A stretch of 64,000 nucleotides of DNA from Multifurca ochricompacta (taxonomy: Eukaryota; Basidiomycota; Agaricomycetes; Russulales; Russulaceae), in NCBI GenBank assembly GCA_022496185.1, contig WTXG01000077.1, positions 93,512 to 157,511 of the forward strand, read 5' to 3'. Below the pieces are notes generated by a model. That model worked only from the letters and a program-made list of their open reading frames with translations, had not been told where the DNA came from and searched no databases. Below are positions 1 through 12,300 of the stretch, in pieces (positions within the stretch are counted from its first letter, which is position 1; each line of letters starts with the position of its first letter). A program made the translations under genes and the position numbers.

Positions 1-557
1 ATGAAGTGTTCGTTTTGTAGTATTTCCGATGGAAGGAAGAGTTCGCGACAGAGGATCGCCATCTCTTCTATGTCGTTCGTCAGATCGCCAGACTGTAACT
101 CAACCTGAATGGCCAATGCCTTCACAAGCGAGGTTGTAACTTGATTGGGTGAAATGTCAAAGACTTGGAGGGGCTGGTCTCGGAGATAATGGAGGTATTG
201 AATGAGGTATTCTACGTCTTCGGGTTGCTTGGACTTTTCCAGGTGAAGAAGAAGGGCGTCTGTGAGGTCAAGGAAGACCTGGAGAATATTTCTACCGTGC
301 CCTGCCGATGGCTGTGGAAGGAATATTGCGTAAGTAAAATAAAGGATGGATTTGTCCAGGTCGTCATTATCGTCCGACAACATGTAGCGAGTAAACCACG
401 CCAAACCCAGAGCCTGGAGATCAATAGAGGACTGTGGATGATCAATAATACTCTGGATTTGGTATATGTCATGGTCGATTTCAGAGATGGAAACTGTGAA
501 AGATATAATCACGAATGGTACTAGAGGAGGGGGGGACTTGCCTAGTGAGGTATTCAT
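1..557 (-). CDS. TPR-like protein, N-terminal part (gene runs off left edge)
   Basis: An open frame runs on the minus strand from an ATG at 557-555 to the window edge, about 185 codons with no stop. The translation has a hydrophobic stretch near the N-terminus, then helix-rich sequence containing DLDKSILYFTYAIFLP, QPEDVEYLIQYLHYLRDQ and DIEEMAILCRELF. From memory these resemble the TPR-like proteins, some carrying CHAT domains, that form large families in Agaricomycetes; the family match is recall, not a search. Such proteins are thought to be helical scaffolds, and no enzymatic residue is visible in this part. The C-terminus lies outside the window, so total length and any C-terminal domain are unknown. 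No intron is needed within the visible part. Confidence 0.7.
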   Translation of the reverse strand, partial: MNTSLGKSPPPLVPFVIISFTVSISEIDHDIYQIQSIIDHPQSSIDLQALGLAWFTRYMLSDDNDDLDKSILYFTYAIFLPQPSAGHGRNILQVFLDLTDALLLHLEKSKQPEDVEYLIQYLHYLRDQPLQVFDISPNQVTTSLVKALAIQVELQSGDLTNDIEEMAILCRELFLPSEILQNEHF

Positions 558-2908
558 GGTTCAACGGTTGAAAATCAGGAGATTAAATCGCAGGTCGTCT
601 GTACTCAGGAAAGAGTATCAGACAGCCAGATACCCTGGGAGCAATGAACTGCCTTCATAACTATCACGTGCGTTCATCAGAGGCGGTGGAAGGAGTAGGA
701 ACAGGAACAGGAACAGAAATCTCGAATTAGTGGTAGGCCGTGCATCCGTTGGATCTAATCCTTGTCTCCTTGTTTCTTACGACCTTCTAGTGTGACATAT
801 GCGGCCGTAGCTATTGTAAGGATGGATCGGGCGTTGAGCATGAAACAGCCAGCTATTGGCTCTCCTCTATCGAACCCTGAATTAGAGCACTTATGATCTA
901 GTTTCAATATCTTATCATTTGCATTCCGGGCCGCATGCCCGTCCATTCCTTACACCAGTTTCACTACCTCCCCGTCTTAATTGCCAGGTTTCTACCTCTC
1001 CGTCTACACCTCTCCGCCTTTATTGCCTGGCTTCATCTCACCTGTCTCCTTTCAATCCTAATTCGCCCTCTTTCTGCTTCATAACTAGGTCTCTCTGCAA
1101 GTATATAAGTGTACATACAATGCTTGTAGTAGACCAGCCAGTGAGCCAACAGAAGCAGAAATCAAACGGCATTTCTCCCCTTTTTCTCTGTCTTTCTTTT
1201 GTGCGCTAAAGAACTTCTTGACGACATCGAGCGCAAGGCCAAACGGAACCAGCAAGCAGTAGATTCGCATCAGTTCAAGCACGATACACCCTCCTTCGAA
1301 GTCTCAGTTATCTCAGGGATTCCTTCATTGCTCTCTTCCACCTTTATACCTCTCTCCTCTAGGGAATACTTTGCCTCGCACTCACCGCGGATTAGATCCG
1401 TACACTATGTCGTTCGCAAAAAGACCCCATCACCCTTCGAGTCTACCAACCTAGTCGCCTTGGCCCCTTCCTCTTAATTACACACAACGTAGGGATTTGG
1501 TGTCGCACGCATTCCGCAGCCTCGAGATATTTCACTAGACACTACTGTCACTTTGCCGGAGATATGAGTCAGGATATGAACTCGGGGATTATGAAGTGAC
1601 CACGTCAGCGTTCACGAATACACAGAGAAAGCATGAGCAGCTAAATGAAACCAAGTGCTGACTCGGAATGGAGTGGCAGCCTGCTTCGTACCACAAAGTA
1701 TCCCCTGTTTGTGTGAAGGATAGCAGAGCACTAAGGGCCACCAACATACCCATAAATAAAATTAGTACGTGTTCACGACCTCGAATACAGATCATGGTGC
1801 ACGAAACGAAGTTTCAGTCATTGCCCAGGGGTTTGATCCCTTTCTTCAGTTCTCTCAAAGTATCTGGAGAGAAAACGTATTTGCCGATAACGTCGTAATG
1901 GGGCACCTCTTCCCAGTTGCTGGAGAAAATCGAGCGGATAGAGATCTTTGGCTCAGTTTGATCCATCTGCATCAACCATCTGGCCAACAGCCCCCACAGT
2001 ATTACACCGTCACAGGAGGGTGAAGTCACTCTATTTGAGATTTGTGATGATACTCGAATCGTGGGCAAATAGAGTGGAACGAGAATTGAGTTCAGCGGGA
2101 GGGGAAGTCGAGGTTGAAATCGTACGATGTGCTGTGCTCAACTGAGCTGCTGAGCAAACTTGCCTCCTTCAACGAACGAAGTACCGGATAACTACTCGTA
2201 ATATTTGGATATCATCATTACTCGGTGAACGCGGTACTCTCGTCTCTATACATCGTCCGATAAATATTTAAAAAAAGATTCCAACATGCTCTAGTGGTGT
2301 GAGGGATTGAATTAAGAAAATGACAAACATATACGTGCGGTCACCGGAGTTTCAATATCAATCATCAATCAGCACTCAGCGTCAGCACAAAGCCAAGTTT
2401 ACGTACACCAACTAATTTCCCCTCATCCAAGATTCATAAAATTCGTTTTGTTTTGATTACCCATCTCACCACAAAGCGCGTCCACAGCTATTAGGTATCC
2501 CTACAATCTTTCAACGTAGATCTTTCAATCATTTTTTTTAACCATGGGGATGGACGGTGTGACATAATTGTAACCATTGTGACGTATATGTGACTTGACT
2601 GACTTCGCTGATAACATCGAGATAGGAGAGCGGCTAGCTTCGGAAATCGTAATCCGTTTGCATTTGCAGTCTTAATAATTTGTGGTGTGGTGTTCGGAAA
2701 TCTGAATCCGAGAGTTTTTTCAAGGGCAATGATAGATCGTTTGATTTGATACCGATGCACGCCTGTCACTTCTTTTTTGCACTCGACGTCACAGGTCAGG
2801 GTGCTGAGCAAGGTAACCAGCTTGCGCCTCCTCCGAAACCAATCTCTATATAATTCAGGATCTGTGTGTGGGGAAATATCGCATATCGCATAGACCCTCT
2901 TCCCAGAC
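558..2908. other. Gene-poor interval
   Basis: I see no supportable gene on either strand. The stretch at 1814-2000 (minus) reads as a plausible C-terminal exon (WLMQMDQTEPKISIRSIF in one frame), but I cannot connect it to an upstream exon with good splice sites, so it is left uncalled. Confidence 0.5.
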
Positions 2909-3443
2909 ATGTCTACCACACCTTCACAGAGTGTACGTAGGCTCTTCACCACGCACAGCACTTTTCGCACTATGGTACTTATAGGGGATGATTTATTTAC
3001 AGGCTTCAAACCAGCATGCCTCGAATCCGGATATGAGCTTTGCTTTTGTCGCTGAAAAATTCCAGGAAGGCGTAGAGCATTATGTACTTGGCAAATTTCT
3101 ACCCACCATTCCTGCTCCCTTGAGGTGGTTTTGGACCATTCTTGTATTCTTTTTTAAGGTCAAGTGGTTTATATTTGTAAGTCGACTATCATTTCTTTCC
3201 CGTGAGTCACCCCGTTCAACATTTACCGTTTTTTTGCAGACGCTTCCCATAAGAATTGCCCTCGACATCTATGAGCGTCAGTTAGTGGTCATGTTTCCGA
3301 TACTGCCATCCATCAGAACACGGCTCCTTGGGATACGGACAACGTTGATTGCGTCGCTCCCGAAATCGACCCCGCCAACCGTAAAACATGCCGTCGCTTC
3401 CTTCATCGGGAGTGACCCGGACGAAGAAGACAAAGATTCATAA
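2909..3443 (+). CDS. Small putative membrane protein, three exons
   Basis: Exons are 2909-2932, 3003-3176 and 3240-3443. The introns (70 and 63 nt) start GTACGT and GTAAGT and end TTTACAG and TTTGCAG. The joined frame gives a 133-residue protein. The middle holds an aromatic-rich hydrophobic segment (LRWFWTILVFFFKVKWFIF) that could span or lie along a membrane. The C-terminus is acidic (GSDPDEEDKDS). The second intron contains no stop and is a multiple of three, so it could be mistaken for coding, but its splice signals are strong. I do not recognise the family. A longer minus-strand reading over 2491-3009 covers the promoter and first intron and is treated as a shadow. Confidence 0.6.
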
Positions 3444-6365
3444 GTGGCCCCCACGTCACCGGCGGGCCCGAGCTTCCTTCGTTCACGGCAACCGTGATAT
3501 ATAGTTCTTTCCGGGAGGTTGGGGGGGGGAGAAGGGGTTGATGGGCTCTGAAATTAGCACCGAGTCCTATAGTGAGGGAGGTGATGAGAGGGTTAAAGGG
3601 GTTCCCAGCTCTATCGATCCGGATTTATGCAAGACAGAGAGGCTTTGGATTTTACTACTATCAAACATCTAACACCAATGAACACTATATTTCTTGAATT
3701 GATTTGCCCGATGCCTTGTCAGTTGATGGTAAAGAGGTGCGGTTGAGGACGTTAGAGGACGAGTGTTTTTTCATCGCTCAGTATCATCGATCATGTTCGG
3801 TTATACTCTACAACTCAAAGGGGAGCGAATCAAGGGCTGTACAGGAAGGCAAAGGAGCGACGACGTTGGATGGATAATGACAGCCTTCAGCGATTGCAGA
3901 ATATCCGGGGATGGATGGATTTTATGTCACGTGCCAGAGTATCTCACTGTAGCGGCTTTGGAGGGCCGACCGAGAAAAGCGTCCATCACTAAAACGTATT
4001 CCGGTAGCCAGTCGAGGGGTCAATTGACATGCTTTAAGGGAGACCCTCACCACGGTTCTCCAATAAACTCAAAGAGCTGGATAGCAGCACACGCTTACAC
4101 CCGGGCGAAGGTTGATTCACGCGGCTGGACGGGGGGGTGTGTGGTTCGAAGTCCGAGTGGGAGATAACCACACGCGTGTGCTATATACTAGACGGGTAGA
4201 AAAGTGGCATGTGGTGGGTGGGCAGCTTGTTCACCTGGCGAATTGTGGGTGGGTGGCGGCAGTACGAGCAAACTAATAACAAACTCTACTCTACCCCCAT
4301 TTATAACTATCGAACCACCGTAAAACCAAACTCGCAACGAAAAAGGGAAGGCCTCCTGACGGACACGGATACACGCAGAAAATCCGGAGTATCACTCTTC
4401 GCAAACCCCCTTGTTTTTCTTCTTTTGCTTAATGCAAGCTCACGACAGCAGTCTCGAGATAAGGTAATCGAGATAGGCGTGACACATGTGCTAGAAATGG
4501 CATTTACAACCCCAAGGTTTACACCCGGATACTCGCATCTAGTTCGCCAGAACGTATGACCCCAACCACAACTCAGGGAACGCCCGATTACGGATAGGAT
4601 ACTGAGACAGCTCGCGCGTGTATATAAATGGCGCGGTGAACCAAGTGATAAGCCAGGAAACGAAGCTTAACTCCGCACCGCAGAGAGTACCAAACGTTAA
4701 CATGGTTACGTTGGTAGAATGAACACCATCGAAGGGCCATGGATAGAGAGGGGATAGCGAATCACGATCACGAAAGAGAGCCAGGCCAGATACTGGACGT
4801 TCACGTGATCTATCACGGGTCAAGGCCAAGAAAACTCGTGACTGAGCTAAGTATAATCACAGAGGTTGCCAGCAGCTTGACAACTTGACCGAAAGAACAA
4901 AAAAAAAAGAAAGCTTTGGCGCCTTGCAGCATTGGAAGCGTACCAGTGGGTCTACAATACACCGGGGTCGATCGAAGTTTTTTTCGATGACTATGGAATA
5001 TGAGGAAAGTCCTATGCCAGCCAGGTAGAACGGCAGACGGGTAAAGAATGAAGGTCAGTGGCAGCAACAAACTCAATGACAAGAGATTCAAACATAATGA
5101 TCGCGAGCTCCAAGCAGTTGGCAGAGACGTGAGCTGAAGCCTTATTATATGATCAGGTTTTCAATGGTAGGAACGCTCCCGCATCTTCCAGCGGCGTGGC
5201 TTCTTTATCTAGCGATTTCAGAGCTTAGAGCTATTCAGCTAGGAAGGACAGGAGGCGAGCAGCCCTAAGGAGTCCAAGCATAGAAAGATATGTGAAGGGT
5301 GAGTGGTGCATAACCGTAGGTTATTCTTGTCCCTTGCGTGTCCATCCATACTTGAGGGGGGGGGGGGGAATGACGTCCATGAACTCTTACGCTCGCCATC
5401 CACGAGTCTACTTATAGCCCTAGTGTATCGTCCCCAGACCCCCCCCCCATAAAATAGCCCCCTCTCATTAGAGTCTTCAAGATTTAAATCATAGCCGTGC
5501 GTCTAGAACCGCCAGGGTACCTGCAGCGCATCCTTAGAAGCAAGGCCGCCGTGGACCCAATAAAACCATATTAAATGAGGGGTGTGATAGTTGAAGTACA
5601 GGAGGGGTCTGTTGATGGAGGCTGGGTTGTAGGTGCCACTTGGCACTTGTGGGGTTGATGGTTGATTGTTTGATATGGGTGGCGACAAGGCGGTCTTCCG
5701 CCCGCACCTGCTCATGTAATCAATCATACACTGGGTAGAGCAGAGCGGTAACATGGGCGTAGACCAGCCAGATAATACACCACGTGAAAACCGACTATAT
5801 GAACTGTGAAGGCTTCACATTATCCTACATATACCCTACTAACGCCCAATCGAAAAATTTACGGTTATGCCCAGTTAACGGTGACCGACGTGGACGACAA
5901 ATGCATGCACACATGCTTGATTGATTACGTGCATTCATGCGATTGTCTTTCACCATTTTATCTCTCCCTCTCGGTTTGGTGGGGGGCATATATGTGTGCG
6001 CGGACCACGCCGCATATAAGTTCATGCATGTTTCCAAAAGTACGATAACAAGATGTGTATCTATCGCTTGCCGGACGGCTGTAGCAGAAAGTAACACCAG
6101 CACATCCAACGCAGGTGGGAAGCATGAGATTGGGGTCGGGCTCAGGGCAGGAGGAAAGGCGAGAGCCAGGAGGGTATTAAGGAAATTAAGGAACGACGAT
6201 GGGATAGAGAGATAATGATACAAAAGCGCATGTGATGCGGATAATGCGATGAGGGGGGTATGCTGTGTGAGTGGAACACATGTGACGAGACACAATAACG
6301 GCATGAGTGGATGCAGGAGGTATATACAGTGGAGGTATATATGTGCGTAAGGGGGGTTCGCCCCG
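3444..6365. other. Intergenic interval without recognisable gene
   Basis: Long readings exist on both strands (for example 5825-6529 minus, 234 codons), but they have biased composition, no recognisable motif and conflicting frames. A G10 run lies near 5357 and a C run near 5440. I see nothing else to annotate. Confidence 0.5.
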
Positions 6366-7496
6366 TCATCGCGCAAGAGGCTTGCAAAGTGGGCTGCGTG
6401 TACGCGGAGTGTGAGGATGGTAATTTGGCGTTCTGGCGCCGCCGCGTTCATGAAAGCGCAGGATATGAGTCGCAACCAGCTGCGGCATGGTGTATATGCG
6501 CTTCTCTGCAGGAACCTGGGACGGGACACGTGGCGAGACTAGACCCGGTGGGGACCTAGGAGGTGGTGAATTGCCTAACATAGCGGGCGGCAGAGGCAGG
6601 GGTGGCAATGAGGCTGCAGGCAGTAGATGATGTGCACACTGTAACGTCGTGGGGCTGGCCGGCAGCGGGTCAGGGCTTACATCCATCGCGTCCGCACCTG
6701 CGATCATCTCCGGCGACGGCGGTGGGGCACGCGTACCCTCTAGGGGTACGGTCGATGGTAACGTATGGCTTTTGTCCTTCAAAGGGTTAGCATCCATCAC
6801 CGTCGGAGCAAAGCCACCTGTGCGAAGACGCTGGGCCAAGCGAACCACAAGCTGCTGGTCCAAGCCACGCAGCTCTTCTCTCACCCTTGCCACCACAATG
6901 TCCCTAGAACCTGGTCCATCTTCAACGATCATAACATCCACACCCATATCCACAGTCACATTCTGTCTCCTCTCAACCTCAGCATGCAAAGCAATGATAC
7001 TGCGGTGAACTGAGGCCGTAAACTGGAGATCCGCAAGCACGCGTTTGCTCTTTCTTGGCCGCTTGGAAACGGGACGAACGACAATTGTAACCGAGGTACG
7101 AGCAGAAGGCGGAGCAAGTGCACCGCTGCGCCGACGGCGAGCCTCAACGGGAAGGGGACGCTTAAGTCCTGGAGGCGGGTCATGCGTGATCGTATGTTCG
7201 CCTACGGGAGCTGTAGGGAACGGAATCACATTTTCCTCTCGTGGCGAAGAGTCCACGGGCATCGACGGGAGTGGCTTCCATGTGCGCAGAGCGGTTGTGC
7301 TCGTTAGGGCAACAGTTGCTGAGGCCTTTCGGGAAGGGAAACGCGGCGGAGGGTTGTAGTCAGTCTTCGAAGACTTACTCACGGGTTGCCTCAGTGGCAT
7401 CGCATTCGTTCTGTCACCGAACGCTCGTAAGGTTGAGACGATGGCTTTGGAGGTGAAACCTTCCGGAACGGAGAAAAGCGTTGGAATGTCGTACAT
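6366..7496 (-). CDS. Hypothetical protein, 376 aa, Pro/Arg-rich
   Basis: The uninterrupted minus-strand frame continues upstream to 7751, but I place the start at the ATG at 7496-7494 because a TATATAAA box lies at 7674-7681. This would put the upstream codons in promoter and 5' leader. The upstream in-frame sequence looks partly protein-like, so an earlier start is not excluded. The protein begins MYDIPTLFSVPEGF. Basic patches (KRPRKSKR, EARRRRS) suggest nuclear location, and there is a helical, charged middle (VARVREELRGLDQQLVVRL). The C-terminus has MPQLVATHILRF followed by a Pro/Arg-rich tail. That MPQL(I/V)A motif recurs near the C-terminus of the 834-residue protein at 25967-28471. No enzymatic domain is recognised. 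Confidence 0.65.
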   Translation of the reverse strand: MYDIPTLFSVPEGFTSKAIVSTLRAFGDRTNAMPLRQPVSKSSKTDYNPPPRFPSRKASATVALTSTTALRTWKPLPSMPVDSSPREENVIPFPTAPVGEHTITHDPPPGLKRPLPVEARRRRSGALAPPSARTSVTIVVRPVSKRPRKSKRVLADLQFTASVHRSIIALHAEVERRQNVTVDMGVDVMIVEDGPGSRDIVVARVREELRGLDQQLVVRLAQRLRTGGFAPTVMDANPLKDKSHTLPSTVPLEGTRAPPPSPEMIAGADAMDVSPDPLPASPTTLQCAHHLLPAASLPPLPLPPAMLGNSPPPRSPPGLVSPRVPSQVPAEKRIYTMPQLVATHILRFHERGGARTPNYHPHTPRTRSPLCKPLAR

Positions 7497-7673
7497 GGTG
7501 AAAGCGTCGTCGGATGCAAAGGATAAAGAGAGTCGTGGAAGACGTCGACCAGCGGATGCGCAGAGTTCTATCTCGTTGAAGCGTCGAGACGGGGAAATGT
7601 CGTCGACGGGCGGCTCAAGGAAAAGCGGGGTGGGAAGAAGGGAGGATTTAGTCGGGAATGACGAACCCCCCAA

Positions 7674-7681
7674 TTTATATA
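7674..7681 (-). promoter_or_regulatory. TATA box of the 376-aa gene
   Basis: Minus-strand TATATAAA sits about 180 nt upstream of the chosen ATG at 7496. It supports a start downstream of this point rather than at the furthest upstream in-frame ATG. Confidence 0.45.
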
Positions 7682-7751
7682 CACTAACCAAACATACACA
7701 AATATCACGTCCGCGCCGCTGTTGCGGTTGGGGGGAAACACGCTGCCACAC

Positions 7752-8510
7752 TCCCTCCTCATCCTATTCCCGGTCCGCTAATCACGTTGTGAACATCATC
7801 TGTTATTTGCCTTGAGGCTTTTGCGCCTCATGTTCGTGTGCGGAAACCTGTCCGCTCACCTCTGTAGAATGGATCCTTCATTTTCTCATCTTGCTGTAAC
7901 AACATGGGCCCAATGAGTATTTGTTGGGGCTAGGAAGCTCCATACCCAAAATTTCTGTCGTCCTCTGATTTCCGTCCCTTTCCCCATAGATCAAAAATCA
8001 CTGTAATGGACTCGAACTCTACGCCAAGCATAGTTCTAGACCGTCTCAACGGACCTTCACTGGCCTGGCCTTATCCGCAGTGAATCTCTTAAGGCTTCCC
8101 TTCCATACCTCGTCTCTCCCCTTTACCCTGTCAGGCATACTTTCATGTGAAACCAAAATCTGTATAAAGATCTTCCCCTTTTACTCGGTGTGCCATCAGA
8201 AAAAATAGTGGTTCGGAAGCGTCGGCGCTTGAACCCCAGGCCTCATCAGGTGTGACAACTTCTGGCGCACATTCTTATTGGGTACTCTCGGTAGTTGTTC
8301 TACACTGCCATCTTTCGATGGTGACTCACTGGGTGTTACAGGCATTTAAATAGGTACACTATGGCTTCCGGGAATCTGCGAAGTCGAAGCCGGAGTGAGG
8401 AAAGTATTGCGGTTGGCCATTATCGACAATGTGACACCTACGTCACTATAACGAAAAAGAAAAGTACGGTGGACTCCCTGTAGCGTACAAGCTTCCGGCA
8501 GAATCTTGGA
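7752..8510. other. Intergenic interval
   Basis: No gene is supportable between the 376-aa gene and the zinc-finger gene. Pyrimidine-rich stretches are present on the plus strand and nothing else stands out. Confidence 0.5.
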
Positions 8511-9399
8511 TCATGCACCTGGCGTATCCAGTCGGACCCTCAAGTCTTCTATTGATTCGCCTGGGTGCCGCTTTTTGCAGTGCTCGCTGAAAAGGTCCTT
8601 GCGTGATTGCTTGTAATTGCATTTCCGGCAACCTATTGTCGGTGGACAGTGCATGGACTTGACGTGTCGTGACTTCTCCCATTCACCAGAAAAGCGCTTG
8701 CCGCAGTTAGGGAAGGTACAGGTGAACCTGCGATCGTATGGCTCTTGTCCTCCTAATTGATGGGGGGCCGGGTCGTATTTATGTCCTTTGAGCGCCGAGT
8801 GACGCGCCAGACTTCTCAAATGGAACATATCGTAAGCATCTTGGCTTCCGTCCATCGCCTCTCCCATAGGGATATCTGCGTTCATGCCTGTAGGATGGGG
8901 GAATGTACCGTAAAGGTCGCCTTGTACAAGAGGAGCGTAGCTGAATTGGTGGTAGTTCTCCCAGCATTCTTGGGTTAAGGCCGTCGTCGGGTAATATGAA
9001 CCATGCGCCGCTTCACAGGAAAATCCAGAATCTAACTCGGGCCATCCATGCCCAGACGTGGGGTCACTTTGGATTGGGGCCACAGGAGGGAAATAGAATG
9101 AGAGCTCTGGGATGTCCTCCCTATCGACTTCGGTTTTCTGTGGTGGGAAGGAGAAATTGCCGATGCCCCACAGCCGATGTCCTCGGGTCCCATGAGATAG
9201 GGATAGCCGAACGATGGTGTAGGCGAACTTTCTCTTCTTGAGGTAAGGAACTTTCATCCCATGGAAAATCTTCATACTTCACTCTCTGTCTCGGTTGGTG
9301 TACATCCTCTGAGTCCATCGCCATATGCTTCACACACGGATCCGGAGTCAGCAAGTAGCTCCCGGGCGTGAGCGACGTGAAGCAATCATACCTGGTCAT
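8511..9399 (-). CDS. C2H2 zinc-finger protein (intron position unresolved)
   Basis: Two overlapping minus-strand frames belong together: one from an ATG at 9399 (MTRYDCFTSLTPGSYLL) to about 9121, the other from about 9200 to the stop at 8511. The switch needs an intron, most likely ending at a CACAG near 9136, but the donor is ambiguous. The C-terminal third holds two adjacent fingers: CTFPNCGKRF followed by HVKSMH (C-x4-C-x12-H-x4-H), then CRKCNY followed by HCKKRH (C-x2-C-x12-H-x3-H). The N-terminal part is acidic and Pro/Tyr-rich, as in fungal transcription factors. The product is probably a nuclear DNA-binding regulator, target unknown. A GTATGA just after the ATG could be a further donor, so the true start may lie upstream. 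Confidence 0.6.
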
Positions 9400-12300
9400 G
9401 GAAACGCGATCCCACATTCAGGAATACGCTGGCAAAGAGGCGTTCGTGGGTGAACATAGCGGTAGGGAAGTCGGGGTGCGATATAAGTGGGTATTTTAGT
9501 AAAGGTTTTCCGACTTGCTAGCTCCTCGGGATAAAAGACTTTTATAAGAAGCGAATGGAGACGTGTACTTTGCAAGTACAATTCCCATGTGCCTCGTGGT
9601 TTGCGCAGGTACGATGCGGTGCTTTTGTTTGTCATGGAATGTTGTTGCGCGAAATGGCTAATGTTCGTTCATCGGAGATCACCTTGGTGCTGCGGCGTAA
9701 TTAAAATAGATAGGCGAACGTAAAAGTCGGAAGGCGCGTGCTGGAAAGTAGACTCGAATGTGCTATCATGCCTCGCGGAGCAGTGAAGGTAGCTTCATGG
9801 CACTAGGCCGTGCCCTCATTATCTGCCGTAACCATATAGATGTTGTTTGGACGGATAGTGCCCATCTTTCACTTGGAGTAGATACAGGATGGACCCAAGG
9901 CTGAGCTGAGTTCGGTGCCAGAAGTCTTGTGCACTGGATCCGCGTAAAAAGGGAAGTTCGGATTTTCTCAACAGAGAAAGAGGGACCCGAATCGGAGAAA
10001 CTGGCATCAAGTTATCATGCGAGTTCGAGATGGTAGGGAACGTTTTTGTTTTTGCTAATCGAGAACATGGGCACTCCGAGCATAAGCGCGGGTGCCAAAC
10101 CCGCAACAGAGACCTTCGAACCCTTTCACAGTGTGTGTCACTACTAGCGCAGCGCCTAAAATCCCTACAAGAGGTTATCACAGAATTGATTCCGTAAGTG
10201 GTGAGTGGGCACAGACGGACACAGCCATCTTTGATCGGATCATGGCAGTGTCATGCACGTGATCGAATCATCCTCGGCCCATCACCCCTCTGACTCGGAC
10301 TAGGATGTGTGATGTGTGCTATCGCCCAATTTAACAAGCGATGCTTCAATGTTAATGTCCGTTACTCCGACCTGTAACTGCCCCTGCCCCCCAACCACTT
10401 TAACGATCGATTGTACAAGTCATGGTCTCATCTAGTAGATGAGACACCGGCAGAGAGTCGACCTAATAGAAGCAAGTGCAAGATCGAAAGGGGCCTGAGT
10501 CAGAAAAAGTTGATCACATATATCCCCCTACTACCGCAGTTAGCTTATCGGTTATGGCACTTATCCCATGTCATGGTTTCACATATCCCATTTAAGAGTG
10601 CCAGCAGCACCGCTGCCAAGTACGCTAGCCACTGGCACCAGGTTATCTAGAGCTAAAGGTATGATATTCAATTTGAAAAAAAAGAAAAGAAAGATAACAG
10701 TCGAAATGTCAAACATGCTTGCGCGAACCAATCACTGAGCACTGAGCATGGGATAGCAACTGAGATCCTGTGAATCACAGCCACTACAATTGGGTTAAAA
10801 GGTGAGTTTCAGGATTCCCTGCAACGAATCATCAACTCTTATGATACTCAACCAAGCCAAGACCATTGGACTGACGGCCGTCACGCGCCTTCCACCCACG
10901 TGCTCACCCGCAGGTTCCTTTCGGCCATTGCCAAGAAAAATCAAAAACTCCACTAAACCCCGGATTGGCCACATGGAAGGGTGAGAGGGCGGTTAGTGTG
11001 GTGGCGAATAGAACTCAGACCATCGTCGTTACATGATTATCCAGGTTAGTCTTTCAATATTTCAAAAACCTAATTCCCCCCTCTCCACATACAGTAGTCA
11101 TGGTTCTAGATAAAGAAAGAGAACCGAGCTCATCTCCTCGTGTTCGAATAGCCATGCACCATGATTTCAACACGAGGAGTAAAATTCATTTCAAAAGAAA
11201 ACGTTATTGCCGTAAGTACGATAGTGATACTGTACGCCTTTTCCCTTTGGACTTACACGTGCGGTAGGACGACGGTTGCATGGAACCACTCGCGCATGTT
11301 CACATTCGAGCCTTGGATCACTTCATTCCATTTAGCCGAGGCCTTTATGGCCTTGTGCTAATCACTCTTCATACACAGCATTTCTAGCCGCGTGTGCAGT
11401 TCAAGTCATCCCATGAACAGAGCGAAAGGGGGGTGTCCTTACTTCCTTTTTTCTTATGAGGGTGCGTAGCTTCTTCCGATGTGTTGCTGTGTCTCGTAAA
11501 CGTTCCCTGTTCAACGTCTTCTTCAGCTTCCGCTGTCAGCGGTTCTGTCTGGTTAGTGTGACCCACCCTCCTAAGAAGGGCCAGAGAGCCCATTTAAAGT
11601 TAGATCGACACTACCCGTTCTTGGGCTGGGGGAGAGAGGAAGCAGGAAGCCCCTCCGGGCTCAATAGTCCGCACGCCGAAAGTCAGGGATGACGAGAACT
11701 GACAGTGCCGATCGCGACAACTATTGCGTGTTGTAGCCCTTTCCTTGGGGTACCGTAGTCTTCTTGTCCAAGCGCACTAACAAAGTGGACGAATGATTTT
11801 CAGTACTATATGTCCCCAGAGGACATGGTATCCCGGGGGACCGGAGAACCCTCTAGCATGGCAGTGTTTAGTCCGGTTCAGTGACAGCTTTTACTGGAAC
11901 GTCGAACGAGCGGGGCTAACACGTTACCCCTTTCGAGAACCAAAGAAATAGACGCCACGGTCTAGTCAGGAATGGAGATATGGGGAAAGAGAACCAAGTG
12001 CGGGGAATGCCTTCTCTGCTACAACGCTACAATGACAATAATCACCTGTATACGGTGTAGTGAGGACACCACCGTAGTGATTAAGGTTGCACTGTGCCGC
12101 TAGGCCCGGGAGCCTCTATCTTCCCTAGAATACCAAATAAGCTACTCGCGGCTTGTCCATACAATGTGGGTCTAACACGCTATTCGATACTGGCTACATC
12201 TGTCGCCTTCTCCTGTCAGTATTACTGCAGTGTGCCACTGAGACAAACGCCACGATGGCCGGGAAGGCCCTGAAAGACATATTTGCAGCTAGCGGAATCG

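Noticed and set aside
2491..3009. 172-codon minus-strand reading
   Set aside because: It covers the promoter, first exon and intron of the plus-strand three-exon gene, which has strong splice signals; no recognisable domain.
4140..4160. GGTTCGAAGTCC as a tRNA B box
   Set aside because: No A box or cloverleaf could be found around it.
5825..6529. 234-codon minus-strand reading
   Set aside because: Low-complexity His/Leu/Ser-rich translation without motif, overlapped by readings in other frames and in an otherwise non-coding stretch.
7080..7815. Plus-strand readings over 6602-7815
   Set aside because: Antisense shadows of the 376-aa gene, with high Arg/Gly content typical of reverse frames.
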